The position numbers and the translations under genes are program-made. This document shows, piece after piece, positions 1 through 9,569 of a DNA stretch of 64,000 nucleotides; the stretch's first letter is position 1; the number at the start of each line of letters is the position of its first letter. The notes beneath the pieces are model-generated. The model saw nothing but the letters and a program-made list of their open reading frames with translations, made no database searches and was not told the origin of the DNA. Origin of the DNA: Collimonas fungivorans (GTDB lineage Bacteria; Pseudomonadota; Gammaproteobacteria; Burkholderiales; Burkholderiaceae_D); contig NZ_CP013232.1 in NCBI RefSeq assembly GCF_001584145.1, positions 1,488,001-1,552,000 of the forward strand. Direction: 5' to 3'.

Positions 1-12
1 AATGGATATCGC

Positions 13-1074
13 ATGAGCGCTCCGTTACACGCAATTCCTGATTCGGCAGAATCGACGCCGCTGCACGATCCGCAGCAATTCCTGGACGAAGTCGCGCAGG
101 CGCTAAGCCACGATTTGCGCATTCTGCTGCGGCCGCTGCGCAGCGCTCAGTGCTACGCGCTGGTCAACGCCGGACAATGCGCGCCAGGCAGCGTCGCCAA
201 ACTCGTCGCCGACCACGAACTCGATGCCGAGCCTTTGTTCGCGCATACGGCAGAGGAGGCTCATGTCGACCAGGGACCATGGCTATTGCGCCTGCCGTCG
301 CAGCCTTCGGACGCTTTGTTGCTGAGGCTGGCTGCCGATGCCGGCAGTAAACAGGCCCTCAGCATGATCGCCAGCCCGCTGCGCAATCATGTACTGTGCG
401 CCCACCTGCGCAGCTGGTTCAACGGCCTGCTGGAAGACAAATCGCAAGTGCTGATGCGTTATTTCGATCCGCGCATAGGCCTGGACATGGTGCAATGCTG
501 GCCGCAACCGGTGCGCCAGCAATTCCTCGGCGCGCTGCAGTGGTGGGCCAGCTGGGACCACCTGTTCACGCCGCGGGCGATTCGCGGTGCGGCCCAGCCT
601 CAGCCGGCTGCGTTAGAAGAACCGCTCGAAATCGGCGCCGAACTGCAGCTGGCGCTGGATCGCCTGAACCACGCCGAGCGGTTGCAGGCTCTGATCCTGA
701 AAGAAGATACCGATCCCGGCGAGCTCGACCACATTGCACCACCCCTACTACGCGTGATTGCCCATCTCCAGCTGCAACGGGCCGAGCAGCTGGATTTGAA
801 CGAATGGGGCGACCAGCGGCTGCTGATCGCCCTCGGCCTGCGGATGCACCCGCAAGCTTGCGACGAGCCCCGGTTGAACGCTCTGCTGCACACCAGCGCC
901 GCTGCAAAGGAATCGATCGCTGCCGTCATCGGGCGCATGCCTGCGGCGTATTGGGAAGAACAGCAGGCCGATGCGCCGCGCAGCCTGGCGCTCCTCTCTG
1001 AAAAAATACTGACCCCGTTACGCATGCGCCGCGCTGGAAACGCTTCCAGCCACCCGCTAGCGTCATTGGCCTAA
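13..1074 (+). CDS. DUF4123 protein, T6SS effector adaptor/chaperone
   Basis: The 353-residue protein carries a DUF4123-like region in its first half: a YALVNAGQ stretch near residue 48, then PLFAHTAEE and a GPWLLRLP strand. DUF4123 proteins (Tap/TEC) load cargo effectors onto VgrG spikes of the type VI secretion system. The start is the ATG at 13, preceded by GGAT. It lies 21 bp upstream of a large metallophosphoesterase gene and a PAAR gene follows downstream, so it is probably the adaptor for that effector. A VgrG gene would be expected just left of the window, but that is not visible. The C-terminal half shows no recognised domain. Confidence 0.8.
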   Translation: MSAPLHAIPDSAESTPLHDPQQFLDEVAQALSHDLRILLRPLRSAQCYALVNAGQCAPGSVAKLVADHELDAEPLFAHTAEEAHVDQGPWLLRLPSQPSDALLLRLAADAGSKQALSMIASPLRNHVLCAHLRSWFNGLLEDKSQVLMRYFDPRIGLDMVQCWPQPVRQQFLGALQWWASWDHLFTPRAIRGAAQPQPAALEEPLEIGAELQLALDRLNHAERLQALILKEDTDPGELDHIAPPLLRVIAHLQLQRAEQLDLNEWGDQRLLIALGLRMHPQACDEPRLNALLHTSAAAKESIAAVIGRMPAAYWEEQQADAPRSLALLSEKILTPLRMRRAGNASSHPLASLA

Positions 1075-1095
1075 TACTTTTATCCGGACTCTTAC

Positions 1096-4011
1096 ATGGC
1101 TGATATCTCTTCAAGCGTAGCAAATGCATCCAGCGGCAAGAACCAGGCTCCCGGCGTTACCGAGTGCGAAAAAGATCCGCCTATCAGTGCTGTCATTCTT
1201 TATCCCAGCCTCGGCACGCCGTTGATCTTGGCGCCGGGGCAGACCAAGTGCAGCATTTTCCTGGGAGCGGCTGCCGAGGCGCGTACGCATTTCACCATCG
1301 ACGAGAAGACCAAGCAGGCGCATACGATCCATTGCGCAGTTGATCGCCATCTGCGGCTGTATGACATCGCGAAGAAAGACACAAAGACCGATACTACCCA
1401 GGGTACGTTATTTGGCGATGGTAAGAGTTTTTCTCAGGCCAAGACCGCGATCAAAGGCTGGCTGGTGGGCGACTTTGCTGCCGGGGTGCTGATCAAGAAT
1501 CGCTTTGGCCAGCCATTTGCGACGATTTCAACCCAGGCTGCCGCAGTGTATCGCGGTCTGGCACATGTCTACGAAATCGAGATCGACCTCACGCAAGGCC
1601 CGTTCAAAGATATAAATGAGCATGCTTTCAAGACATTTGCCTGGATGGTGGAAATCGATGCAGAGCATGCCCGTCATCGCGAATATCAAGGCGTCACCCA
1701 CGTGGAAGGGCAGGATATGTATATCCACGATTTCCTGCATAACGCCAAGAACGTCGCCGCCAATCATTTCGCTGCTCCCTATGAATTCAATCTCGATAAC
1801 TTTCAGGCGACGGGCCTGCCGGCGCAGAGAACTGATCGGCTGATGAGCTGGCACCCGGTAATTAAGGCCAAGAAAGAGATACTCAAGATAGGGCATCTGT
1901 CGGATGTACATGTGAACGTGCGCCATAACGCGCTGGCGCAATCGCCGGCGCGTATTGTTGAAGATGATGCCGCTGGCGCACTTGCAGGTAAAGTGGGGGG
2001 CAAAGTCTGTAATAGTTTCATCGCTCTTAAGGACTTGTTTGAGCAATTCGGTAAGGGTGAAGACCGAGCAGACGCCATCTTCCTGACTGGAGACCTGATC
2101 GACTTCAACCGTAATATCGATCCCGACAAGGTGGGAGGAACGATTGGCGATCAGTGGAAAAATTTCAACGTATTAGGAAAGCTGCCTGACGGAAATTTGT
2201 ATAAACGGGGCATGGACGACATGTTGATGTATAGCTTGGTGCGGCACGCCTACCGTGAATTGGCATTGCCGGTATTTATGACCACAGGGAACCACGAGGC
2301 GTATGCAGTGCCCTATGGGATTAGCCCGCGCAAAGAAGGATGGGCTTTCGATCTTGGTGTGCTGGATGGAGGTGTGCGTACGCCGTTTAAATGGAATAGC
2401 AAGGAAGAGGCTATAGAAGCGCATCGCCGCAAACTTGAAGAGGCGAGTAAATGGGTCGCAGGAAAAGCGAACGAGGGGATAGCTGCCGACCACAACATGA
2501 CGATTTATGAAGCAACTTTGGCTTACGGACCGACTTACACCCACGTGTGGACGACAAGCAATTTTGATAACGATAATTTTGACTGGTTTGGCGCCTTGTT
2601 CACCCCACTGTCTGATTTTGTCATCAAATTCGGATCACAAGAGGGTGTTCAACCCAAGCAGATTTTATGCGGGCTGGAATGGGGGCAAGGAGAAGAATAC
2701 AAGAATCTCATGGGGTTGATCGGGGTTGGCTTACCGGACGCACAAAGTGCCGGGATATTGCCGCGTGCTACAGAGTCAATTAATAAAAATCAAAAATTGC
2801 TATTGGAGCAAGCGCTCACGACAAAAATGGCTGCAGGGAAGATCCCGATAGTGGTCGGGACGCACTTCACCATCATCAACTACAACAAATCACCGCTGTC
2901 GAAAAAGCTTAGTTTTACGCCCTATGACACTGGAACAGGCGCGATACGGGTTAACAGCGACGGTGCATTCAACGATGCCAATTTCGGCACTTGCGAGAAA
3001 AATCTACGCTGGTATTTTCAAACCTGCGTGTTCTCTCCATCTCCGCAGCGGGTCGACTATCATCTGTCGGGGCACAGTCATCGCTCTGCCGTTTATACGG
3101 CAGAAGAAGACAAGGGTTATGGTATTTTGATGAGCACTGCCGAGATCAGCCCGTTGGGCGATCCAGGATTTTTGAAGGCCAACGAAGTATCGATTAAAGC
3201 GTCAGCTAATCACACCAATTTTATTGTCAGCAGCTGCGGCGGGCCGATCGGTGTGCAAAACCTGAATGGGGAACTTAACGGCTGGACCTTGCGTCCGCCA
3301 AGTGGAACCTTGCTAGACGTCGGTAGCGGCACCATCAGGCAAATCAAGAGCAATGACCCTAAGAAAAATACTCAACCGCGCTTGTGCGTGGCGCTCGATT
3401 ATCTGGCTGTCATGAGCCGCGACGATAAAGACATCAAAGTCCCGATTCTCTTTGAGTTTGCCGCAATGAAACCGGGACAGGCAATGTTTGCTGGCGAATT
3501 GGATCTCATATTGAGCGAACAGTTGCTGAAGATGGACTGCATCGCCTCCGTCAAGATTTGGGTATTTGAAAATGGCAAAGATGAAGAAACCGGTAAGAAA
3601 AAAAGAATCTGGCACTCTCTATCTCCAAAACTGACCTCGAACAGCCCAGGACTTTTTCGCCCCACTTCTGGCCAGAAGCGACTGAGTTTCAGCGAGGAAG
3701 ATATAAAAAAACTGAACAGTGCAGTCAAGTCCAATGGCGGCATGTCGGTTGCGCAAGCCTTTTGTGAAATACAGCTAAAGAAACCGACGATTGCTACCGG
3801 ACTCGACTGGAGCAAGGATATGAATTGCAGTGATCCATGGGTGTTTCCACTGGACTTTCGATTCAGGTCGACTGGGATGGGGCCGATGCCAGACGTGGGT
3901 AGGCCTCCGGGAGAACGTGGCGAGGTGCCGGATTGGGCATTCTTGGAAAACAATTTTGCGGACAGAGGTTACATCGGTGCAAAAATGGCTATCAGACCAA
4001 ATAACAGATAA
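1096..4011 (+). CDS. large calcineurin-like metallophosphoesterase, candidate T6SS effector
   Basis: This 971-residue protein contains all metal-binding blocks of the calcineurin-like phosphoesterase fold: DVH near residue 270, GDLID near 331, GNHEAY near 397, a GTHFT histidine near 588 and GHSH near 659. About 260 residues precede the catalytic domain and 300 follow it, both without recognised family. No signal peptide is seen, as expected for a T6SS cargo. Its position between a DUF4123 adaptor and a PAAR gene is the main reason to call it an effector; the substrate (phospholipid, nucleotide or other phosphodiester) cannot be read from sequence. Base composition falls below that of the surrounding genes from about position 2100, which may reflect transfer. 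Confidence 0.75.
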   Translation: MADISSSVANASSGKNQAPGVTECEKDPPISAVILYPSLGTPLILAPGQTKCSIFLGAAAEARTHFTIDEKTKQAHTIHCAVDRHLRLYDIAKKDTKTDTTQGTLFGDGKSFSQAKTAIKGWLVGDFAAGVLIKNRFGQPFATISTQAAAVYRGLAHVYEIEIDLTQGPFKDINEHAFKTFAWMVEIDAEHARHREYQGVTHVEGQDMYIHDFLHNAKNVAANHFAAPYEFNLDNFQATGLPAQRTDRLMSWHPVIKAKKEILKIGHLSDVHVNVRHNALAQSPARIVEDDAAGALAGKVGGKVCNSFIALKDLFEQFGKGEDRADAIFLTGDLIDFNRNIDPDKVGGTIGDQWKNFNVLGKLPDGNLYKRGMDDMLMYSLVRHAYRELALPVFMTTGNHEAYAVPYGISPRKEGWAFDLGVLDGGVRTPFKWNSKEEAIEAHRRKLEEASKWVAGKANEGIAADHNMTIYEATLAYGPTYTHVWTTSNFDNDNFDWFGALFTPLSDFVIKFGSQEGVQPKQILCGLEWGQGEEYKNLMGLIGVGLPDAQSAGILPRATESINKNQKLLLEQALTTKMAAGKIPIVVGTHFTIINYNKSPLSKKLSFTPYDTGTGAIRVNSDGAFNDANFGTCEKNLRWYFQTCVFSPSPQRVDYHLSGHSHRSAVYTAEEDKGYGILMSTAEISPLGDPGFLKANEVSIKASANHTNFIVSSCGGPIGVQNLNGELNGWTLRPPSGTLLDVGSGTIRQIKSNDPKKNTQPRLCVALDYLAVMSRDDKDIKVPILFEFAAMKPGQAMFAGELDLILSEQLLKMDCIASVKIWVFENGKDEETGKKKRIWHSLSPKLTSNSPGLFRPTSGQKRLSFSEEDIKKLNSAVKSNGGMSVAQAFCEIQLKKPTIATGLDWSKDMNCSDPWVFPLDFRFRSTGMGPMPDVGRPPGERGEVPDWAFLENNFADRGYIGAKMAIRPNNR

Positions 4012-4023
4012 TCGGATACTGCC

Positions 4024-5274
4024 ATGACCACTCGTCGCCGTTTTCTAAGTGCAGCATTGGGAGCTGCAGTTTTTCCTATATTGACTGGATGTAAAAACAT
4101 GAATAAGCAAAACATTCGTACGTTTGGCAAAACCTTTGACTATCTCAAGGATCCGATGCTTCGCCAAAAAGAAGTCGGGGATGTGTTATTGACTGTACAG
4201 AATGCTGAGTTTAGCGGCGAAAAATTTGAAGGCATGGAATGGCGCAATATCCGGTTTATCAATTGTGATTTTGCAGGCGCTTACGAAATAGCTCCACGAA
4301 AATTGACAGATGCGAAATTTGAAGACTGTCGTTTCACTGGAATATTGAGTTACGGAGTGACAGATAATGTCCAGTTCTTGCATTGCAGTTGGACTGGGCA
4401 ATCGGTGATGTACGGAGAGAGGGGCAGCAAGAATACCTTATTCCAGGAATGCCAATTTTTTGGACCGGATGCAGACAAGAACCATTGGGGCGGGGTTGGC
4501 ACAGATGGTGAGGCTGAATTTGTCAAATGCAAAGCCAAGTGGTTTGGTTTTAGCGGGCAAACCAAACTTTCAATCCGTGATTGCGAATTTGAAGACTCGG
4601 AAATCGACACCGACAGCTTCGGTAATAGCGGAGAAAATTTTCTTTCTTCCGCTGTCTTGATCGAGAACAGCAAGCTGCGCGGGAAATTCGAAATAATTAG
4701 CCGCCAATTGCAGTCGCTTATCATCCGCAACACTGCTCTCGACCACATCGATCTTTCTAACAGTACCGTCAAAGGCGATGTACTTATAGAGGGACTTGAG
4801 GCCGGCTTTGTCGATGCGCTTTTCGACAAAGCCGCGAGTCTGACGATACGCAGCAGCAAAGTGAATGGCAATGGACGCGATGTATTTCAAACTTCACCGG
4901 CCGGGATTGTGCGGATTGACATTGATGGCGTGACTTTTGGCAAAGGGGAGGAGCCGGTATTTATTGGCGGAGGATTTTCCAATAAACAGGAAATAGCGCG
5001 TGTTAATCAATATCTGCGCCTTCATAATTGCAAGATCCCTGTATTGGCATCGAATCATTTGAATACGGAAAACTTGATTCTTGATACTTGCGCCATCCAG
5101 GAAGCCAGCTTCAAGGAAAGCCGCATCAGCAGGCTGGACATCAAGAATACAAAGATCCTCGAAAGGCTTGATTTCACGAATACGCAAGTCGAAACGCAAG
5201 ATTTGACAACATTGGCGCCGTATAAGGGACGCGTTGATAAACTGGACGGATCAAATGTAAAGCTGCCGGGTTAA
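4024..5274 (+). CDS. beta-helix/pentapeptide-like lipoprotein, candidate immunity protein
   Basis: The 416-residue product starts with a twin-arginine-like TRRRFL, a hydrophobic stretch and a lipobox ending LTGC near residue 23, so it is probably a lipoprotein. The rest consists of irregular short repeats such as FEDCRF, FINCDF and FLHCSW, typical of pentapeptide or right-handed beta-helix folds. It follows the metallophosphoesterase gene by 12 bp and so should be cotranscribed. A periplasmic partner of an antibacterial effector would fit, but this is inferred from position only. The gene is markedly AT-richer than its surroundings, a sign of acquisition. I do not recognise a named family. 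Confidence 0.6.
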   Translation: MTTRRRFLSAALGAAVFPILTGCKNMNKQNIRTFGKTFDYLKDPMLRQKEVGDVLLTVQNAEFSGEKFEGMEWRNIRFINCDFAGAYEIAPRKLTDAKFEDCRFTGILSYGVTDNVQFLHCSWTGQSVMYGERGSKNTLFQECQFFGPDADKNHWGGVGTDGEAEFVKCKAKWFGFSGQTKLSIRDCEFEDSEIDTDSFGNSGENFLSSAVLIENSKLRGKFEIISRQLQSLIIRNTALDHIDLSNSTVKGDVLIEGLEAGFVDALFDKAASLTIRSSKVNGNGRDVFQTSPAGIVRIDIDGVTFGKGEEPVFIGGGFSNKQEIARVNQYLRLHNCKIPVLASNHLNTENLILDTCAIQEASFKESRISRLDIKNTKILERLDFTNTQVETQDLTTLAPYKGRVDKLDGSNVKLPG

Positions 5275-5320
5275 TGCGAACGAGTGGCTGATTCAGAAAT
5301 TTTAGATCGGAAAAAATACG

Positions 5321-5935
5321 ATGATGGAAACGAGTCAAGCGCAGGCAAGTTGGCTGAGTCTATTGCCGGTTCTACTGGTGCTGTTGGTGCTGGCATTGCT
5401 TGTGTGGATCGTCAAAACCGTCAGGTCGGCAAAAAAACAGGAATCGACCTTGCAAGATGAGAAGACCGACGTCCGCGCGTGGAATTGGATACTGCGTGGA
5501 ATCGGCCTGTCGCTATTGGTTAGTATTGCCTTTATTGTATTGACCGTCCTCCTGGGCCGTTCCATCAATTCGGCTGCCGTCGCTCCCTTCATCCCGCCGC
5601 TGTTTACCCTGTTATTCATAGGATGGCGCCGAATGATGAGGATGGCGCCGGGGAGTGCTGAGCCTGCCGCTCAGGCCTCGCGCCCGAATACATGGATCTG
5701 GCTGCTGGTAGCGGTCGGACTATTCCTGTTTTTCTGGCTGGCGTCGGTGAATATCGTCTATGTTTTTTATCTGGCCTTGCCTGCGCTGATAATCGCCGCG
5801 TGGTATTGCGCCAGGCGGCAATGGCGAAAAGAGGCTTATCTAGCGGTCGGCAGCGCCATCGCCTTCCCGTTTGTGGGCATCGGCCTTATGGTGGCGATGA
5901 ACGTATTGTCCATGTATTCTAGTTCTTACAGATGA
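5321..5935 (+). CDS. multi-pass inner-membrane protein of the T6SS cassette
   Basis: The 204-residue protein is mostly hydrophobic, with five or six predicted membrane segments near residues 10-30, 52-75, 80-98, 122-160 (probably two) and 175-195, separated by short basic loops. I do not recognise a family. It lies between the lipoprotein and the PAAR gene in the same direction, so it may be a second immunity protein or a cassette accessory. Two adjacent ATG codons (5321 and 5324) could both start it. Confidence 0.55.
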   Translation: MMETSQAQASWLSLLPVLLVLLVLALLVWIVKTVRSAKKQESTLQDEKTDVRAWNWILRGIGLSLLVSIAFIVLTVLLGRSINSAAVAPFIPPLFTLLFIGWRRMMRMAPGSAEPAAQASRPNTWIWLLVAVGLFLFFWLASVNIVYVFYLALPALIIAAWYCARRQWRKEAYLAVGSAIAFPFVGIGLMVAMNVLSMYSSSYR

Positions 5936-6016
5936 GTTTCGGATTGCACGAGGCCGCGTAATTGCGAGCGCTGCCTGCTTGGCTTAACGTAGTTGCACTT
6001 TTTTTCAGGACAAATC

Positions 6017-6295
6017 ATGGCTTTAAAAATTATCGTGGTGGGCGACAAAACCAGTCATGGCGGTCACGTGATCAGCGGATCTCCCACGCACAACATACTG
6101 GACAAGCCCATCGCACGGCTGGGCGATCTGGTCGAATGTCCGCTGCTCTATCCGGGTGGTATACCGCACGGCGTCAACAAGATCATCGAAGGACATTCGA
6201 CGTTTATCCTTGACGGGATTCCCGTTGCGCTGGAAGGTCACAAGACCGAATGTGGCTGTACGCTGATCGGCAGTATCGGCGCCACTGTGGGATAA
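6017..6295 (+). CDS. PAAR-domain spike tip protein
   Basis: The 92-residue protein is a stand-alone PAAR domain: it opens with a hydrophobic strand and GDKTSHGG, contains LGDLVECP and GIPHGVNKI, and ends with GHKTECGCTLIGS, giving the conserved His and Cys positions of the family. PAAR proteins cap the VgrG spike of the type VI secretion system and carry effectors. I chose the ATG at 6017, preceded by AGGAC, over a TTG eight codons upstream. It closes the cassette and is followed by a hairpin terminator. Confidence 0.88.
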   Translation: MALKIIVVGDKTSHGGHVISGSPTHNILDKPIARLGDLVECPLLYPGGIPHGVNKIIEGHSTFILDGIPVALEGHKTECGCTLIGSIGATVG

Positions 6296-6331
6296 ATCAA
6301 ACCGTTCCATATCAAAACGTTTTTGAATGAA

Positions 6332-6372
6332 AAAACGCCACCGAGTCTGTTAAACAGATTCTGTGGCGTTTT
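6332..6372. terminator. bidirectional hairpin terminator
   Basis: AAAACGCCAC at 6332-6341 pairs with GTGGCGTTTT at 6363-6372, with an inner GTCTGTT/AACAGAT stem. The run of A on one side and T on the other lets it work in both directions. It separates the T6SS cassette from the tRNA gene that faces it. Confidence 0.85.
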
Positions 6373-6395
6373 ACGTTACTTGTCAGGAAATCTCG

Positions 6396-6471
6396 TGGTG
6401 CCGGAGAGAGGAGTCGAACCCCCGACCTCTTCATTACGAATGAATTGCTCTACCAACTGAGCTACACCGGC
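6396..6471 (-). tRNA. tRNA-Thr (anticodon CGT)
   Basis: On the minus strand a 76-nt cloverleaf can be drawn: acceptor GCCGGTG, D arm GCTC...GAGC, anticodon loop TTCGTAA with anticodon CGT (threonine ACG codons), T loop TTCGACT and an encoded CCA end. The acceptor has one mismatch at the sixth pair and the anticodon stem one at its first pair; the rest pairs well. The 3' end faces the T6SS cassette. Confidence 0.93.
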
Positions 6472-6544
6472 ACTACTTTTGCAAAAAACACATGCAAGAG
6501 TACAAATATATTCTAGCAGCAATCAATCACTAGGTTAATGCAAT

Positions 6545-8035
6545 TCAATGCCCAGGCAGGGCGGCATCTGCATCCCGTTCCGGGCGGCAGCGATAAATCT
6601 CGCGGTAAGCCGCCAGCCGCGGCTGCAGTGCTGCGTGGCGTTGCGGGTTGGGAGTGAAAGTTTCACGCAACGGCGGTTTGGCGCAGATGACGGCTTCTTT
6701 TCCAGGCTGGTCGTTGGCAGCCAGCCAGGCCAGGCGGGCGGCGCCCAGCGCTCCGCCGGTTTCGCTGCCGATGTGGGTCACCATGCGCACGTTCAGCGCA
6801 TCGGCGATCAGTTGCGCCCAGTAGGGACTGCGTGAACCGCCGCCTACGAGAGACAATTCCGTGACTTCGGTGCCGGCGGTGTGCAAGGCGGCAAGGCCGT
6901 CTGCCATGCCGAAGGTGACGCCTTCGATCACGGCGTAACCCAGCGCGGCGCGGCCGTGGGCGTGCGACAGGCCATGGAATACACCTTGTGCATAGGGATC
7001 GTTGTGCGGGGTACGTTCGCCCGACAGGTAGGGCAGGAACAGCGGTGCGTTTTCCAGCGCCGCCGAATCGAGTTCGGCGATTTCATTCAGCAACGTGGCT
7101 TCGTCGACGCTGACCAGCCGGCAGAACCAGCGCAGGCAGCTGGCTGCCGACAGCATCACGCTCATCTGGTGCCAGCGGCCGGGCAGGGCGTGGCAGAAGG
7201 CGTGCACGGCCTGGGCCGGATTGGGGCGGAAGCGGTCGTTGACGACGAACAGCACGCCCGAGGTGCCGAGCGATACAAAACCGTCGCCGGGATTCACCGC
7301 GCCTATGCCTACCGCACTGGCAGCGCCATCGCCGCCACCGCCGGCGACGATGACTTCTGGCGACAAGCCCCAGGCATCAGCCACTTCGGCCAACAGCGTG
7401 CCGGACGATTCTCCTCCTTCGACCAAGCGCGGCATGTGCGAGCGGCGCATGCCGGTCGCTGCCAGCAGTTCATCCGACCAGTCGCGCTTGGCGACATCGA
7501 GCCAGAGCGTGCCGGCGGCATCGGACGGTTCGGATACCTTGTTACCGGTCATTTTCAGGCGCAGCCAGTCCTTGGGCAGCAGCACCATCTGCATGGCGGC
7601 AAATACCTCAGGTTCGTGGCGCGCCAGCCATAGCAGCTTAGGGGCGGTAAAACCGGGCATGGCCAGGTTGCCGGCGATCTGGTGCAGTTGCGGCGCACGT
7701 TCGGTCAACTCGACGCATTCGCTGATGCTGCGCAAATCGTTCCATAAAATTGCCGGACGCAAGACGCGGTCTTGTGCGCCGAGCACTACAGCGCCGTGCA
7801 TCTGCCCCGACAGGCCGATGGCGCGCACGGCGCGGAACTCTGCCGGCGCTTTTGCACGCAGCTTGGCGATGGCTTCGCCGGTGGCTTGCCACCATTGCCC
7901 CGGATCCTGTTCCGACCAGCGCGGCTGCGGGCGTGATACCGTGAGTGCGCTGCCGGCGTCGGCCAGCAGCTTGCCGGCCTGGTCCATCAGGACGATCTTG
8001 ACTTCCGAAGTGCCCAAGTCGATACCGAGATACAT
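6545..8035 (-). CDS. xylB: xylulokinase (FGGY family)
   Basis: The 496-residue protein has the FGGY carbohydrate-kinase layout. It begins with the nucleotide-binding GIDLGTSEVK, has GQMHG near residue 77, and ends with the second ATPase half containing GGGSRSPYW. Length and motifs fit XylB/DalK, which phosphorylates D-xylulose to xylulose 5-phosphate. It is the last gene of the operon, directly after a polyol dehydrogenase that would make D-xylulose. The start at 8035 has GGAG close upstream. Confidence 0.9.
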   Translation of the reverse strand: MYLGIDLGTSEVKIVLMDQAGKLLADAGSALTVSRPQPRWSEQDPGQWWQATGEAIAKLRAKAPAEFRAVRAIGLSGQMHGAVVLGAQDRVLRPAILWNDLRSISECVELTERAPQLHQIAGNLAMPGFTAPKLLWLARHEPEVFAAMQMVLLPKDWLRLKMTGNKVSEPSDAAGTLWLDVAKRDWSDELLAATGMRRSHMPRLVEGGESSGTLLAEVADAWGLSPEVIVAGGGGDGAASAVGIGAVNPGDGFVSLGTSGVLFVVNDRFRPNPAQAVHAFCHALPGRWHQMSVMLSAASCLRWFCRLVSVDEATLLNEIAELDSAALENAPLFLPYLSGERTPHNDPYAQGVFHGLSHAHGRAALGYAVIEGVTFGMADGLAALHTAGTEVTELSLVGGGSRSPYWAQLIADALNVRMVTHIGSETGGALGAARLAWLAANDQPGKEAVICAKPPLRETFTPNPQRHAALQPRLAAYREIYRCRPERDADAALPGH

Positions 8036-8111
8036 ATCTCCATCCTATTGTATTTTTATGTGTGGCTATTAACACAGGCGCGGCAACGGATGCTGTCAGC
8101 GCGGCATCCTG

Positions 8112-9521
8112 TCAGGTCTGCTGGGCAAGCCAGTTTTGTACATGCACCAGTGCTTCCCGCAACGGCAACTCAAGCTGCGGGCTGCCAGCTAGTGTGCCCC
8201 ATAAGGCGGGATCGGCGCAATAGGCGCGCACCGGGTCGGCGCTGGCGAGCATGGTCCGGGTGGCGGATTCGTCGAAGATGCCGTCCTGATAAGCATAAGG
8301 CAGCTTGTTTTTTGCCCAGCGTTGCAGGAACAGGAAGAAAAGCGCCGGCAGGACCAGAGTGGCGTGCGGCACCGCGCCGCGCGCGATGCATTCCTGCAGG
8401 GTCGGTACGATGAAGCCGGGGATTTTGGAGAAACCGTCGGCCGCCACGCGCTGGTTGCTGTCCTGGATATTCGGATTGCCGAAGCGTTCCAGCACCACGT
8501 CGCGATAGTTCGCCAGGTCGAGCGGGCTCGGCGTCAGGCAGGGAATGACGTCCTGCGTGACATAGTCATAAGCCATTTTGCGGATATCCGGCCGGGCGCA
8601 GCCTTCATGGATATAGTTCAGTCCGACCAGCGTGCCAGCCCAGGCGATGCAGCTGTGGGTAGCATTGAGTATGCGGATCTTGGCTTCTTCATAAGGCAGC
8701 ACCGAGCGCACCATTTCGACGCCGACTTTTTCCAGTGCAGGGCGGCCGGCGGCGAACTGGTCTTCGATCACCCATTGGATGAACGACTCTGCCATCAGCG
8801 CGCAGGGATCGGTGTGGCCGGTTGCCTGTGCCACGCGCGCCCTGACTTCTTCGGTAGGACGCGGCGTGATGCGGTCGACCATCGAGTTGGGGCTGCTGGT
8901 GTGGGCGCTCACCCATTGCTGCAGGGCGGTTTCGCCGCGCAACGCCAGGAACTGCAGCAAGCCGTCATGAAACCGCTCGCCGTTGTGGCGCAGGTTGTCG
9001 CAGTTGAGCAGGGTGACAGGGCCGCCGTTGGCCGCGGCGCGTGCGCGCAGGATGGCGGTCAGGGCGCCGTAGATGGTATTGAGTTCACCTTGCAGGTCGG
9101 CCGCCAGGTCCGGATTGCCGGTGTCGAGGCGATGCTGGTGGTCCAGGTAATAACCGGCTTCGGTGACCGTGAATGAAATGATTTTGGTGGTGCTCCGGGC
9201 GCCGAACGCTGTCAGTTCCAGCAGTGCTGCATCCCACGGCACGATGGTCTTGATCGAGCGGATCGTTTCGTAGTTGCGCACGCCACCCGGCGTCACGGTT
9301 TCCAGAGTATAGGCGCCGCCCTGGCGCTCCAGGGCATCCAGCAGCGGCGTCATGTCGTCACGGATGTTGGCCAGCGCCAGCGACCAGCCGATGTTGCTGG
9401 CATCGCCGGTTTCCATCAGATGGTGCAGGTATACCGCCTGGTGCGCGCGATGGAAGGAGCCTGCGCCGATGTGCAGCCAGGTATTGCCGGCGGCGTCGGT
9501 GGTGGAGGAAGTGGCTTGCAT
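8112..9521 (-). CDS. dalD: D-arabinitol 4-dehydrogenase / mannitol dehydrogenase family
   Basis: This 469-residue protein belongs to the long-chain polyol dehydrogenases. It shows the N-terminal [13 protein letters not shown] nucleotide-binding stretch, [20 protein letters not shown], and the catalytic K-x4-N-x2-H signature in KIRILNATH near residues 286-294. The wording resembles D-arabinitol 4-dehydrogenase (DalD) of Klebsiella and Ralstonia more than plain mannitol dehydrogenase. The adjacent xylulokinase supports D-arabinitol to D-xylulose with NAD. Mannitol or sorbitol as additional substrates cannot be excluded. Confidence 0.8.
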   Translation of the reverse strand: MQATSSTTDAAGNTWLHIGAGSFHRAHQAVYLHHLMETGDASNIGWSLALANIRDDMTPLLDALERQGGAYTLETVTPGGVRNYETIRSIKTIVPWDAALLELTAFGARSTTKIISFTVTEAGYYLDHQHRLDTGNPDLAADLQGELNTIYGALTAILRARAAANGGPVTLLNCDNLRHNGERFHDGLLQFLALRGETALQQWVSAHTSSPNSMVDRITPRPTEEVRARVAQATGHTDPCALMAESFIQWVIEDQFAAGRPALEKVGVEMVRSVLPYEEAKIRILNATHSCIAWAGTLVGLNYIHEGCARPDIRKMAYDYVTQDVIPCLTPSPLDLANYRDVVLERFGNPNIQDSNQRVAADGFSKIPGFIVPTLQECIARGAVPHATLVLPALFFLFLQRWAKNKLPYAYQDGIFDESATRTMLASADPVRAYCADPALWGTLAGSPQLELPLREALVHVQNWLAQQT

Positions 9522-9569
9522 GGTGAGTCCTGAATAAATAATGGCGAACGCCGCTTTGGTAAATAATGG

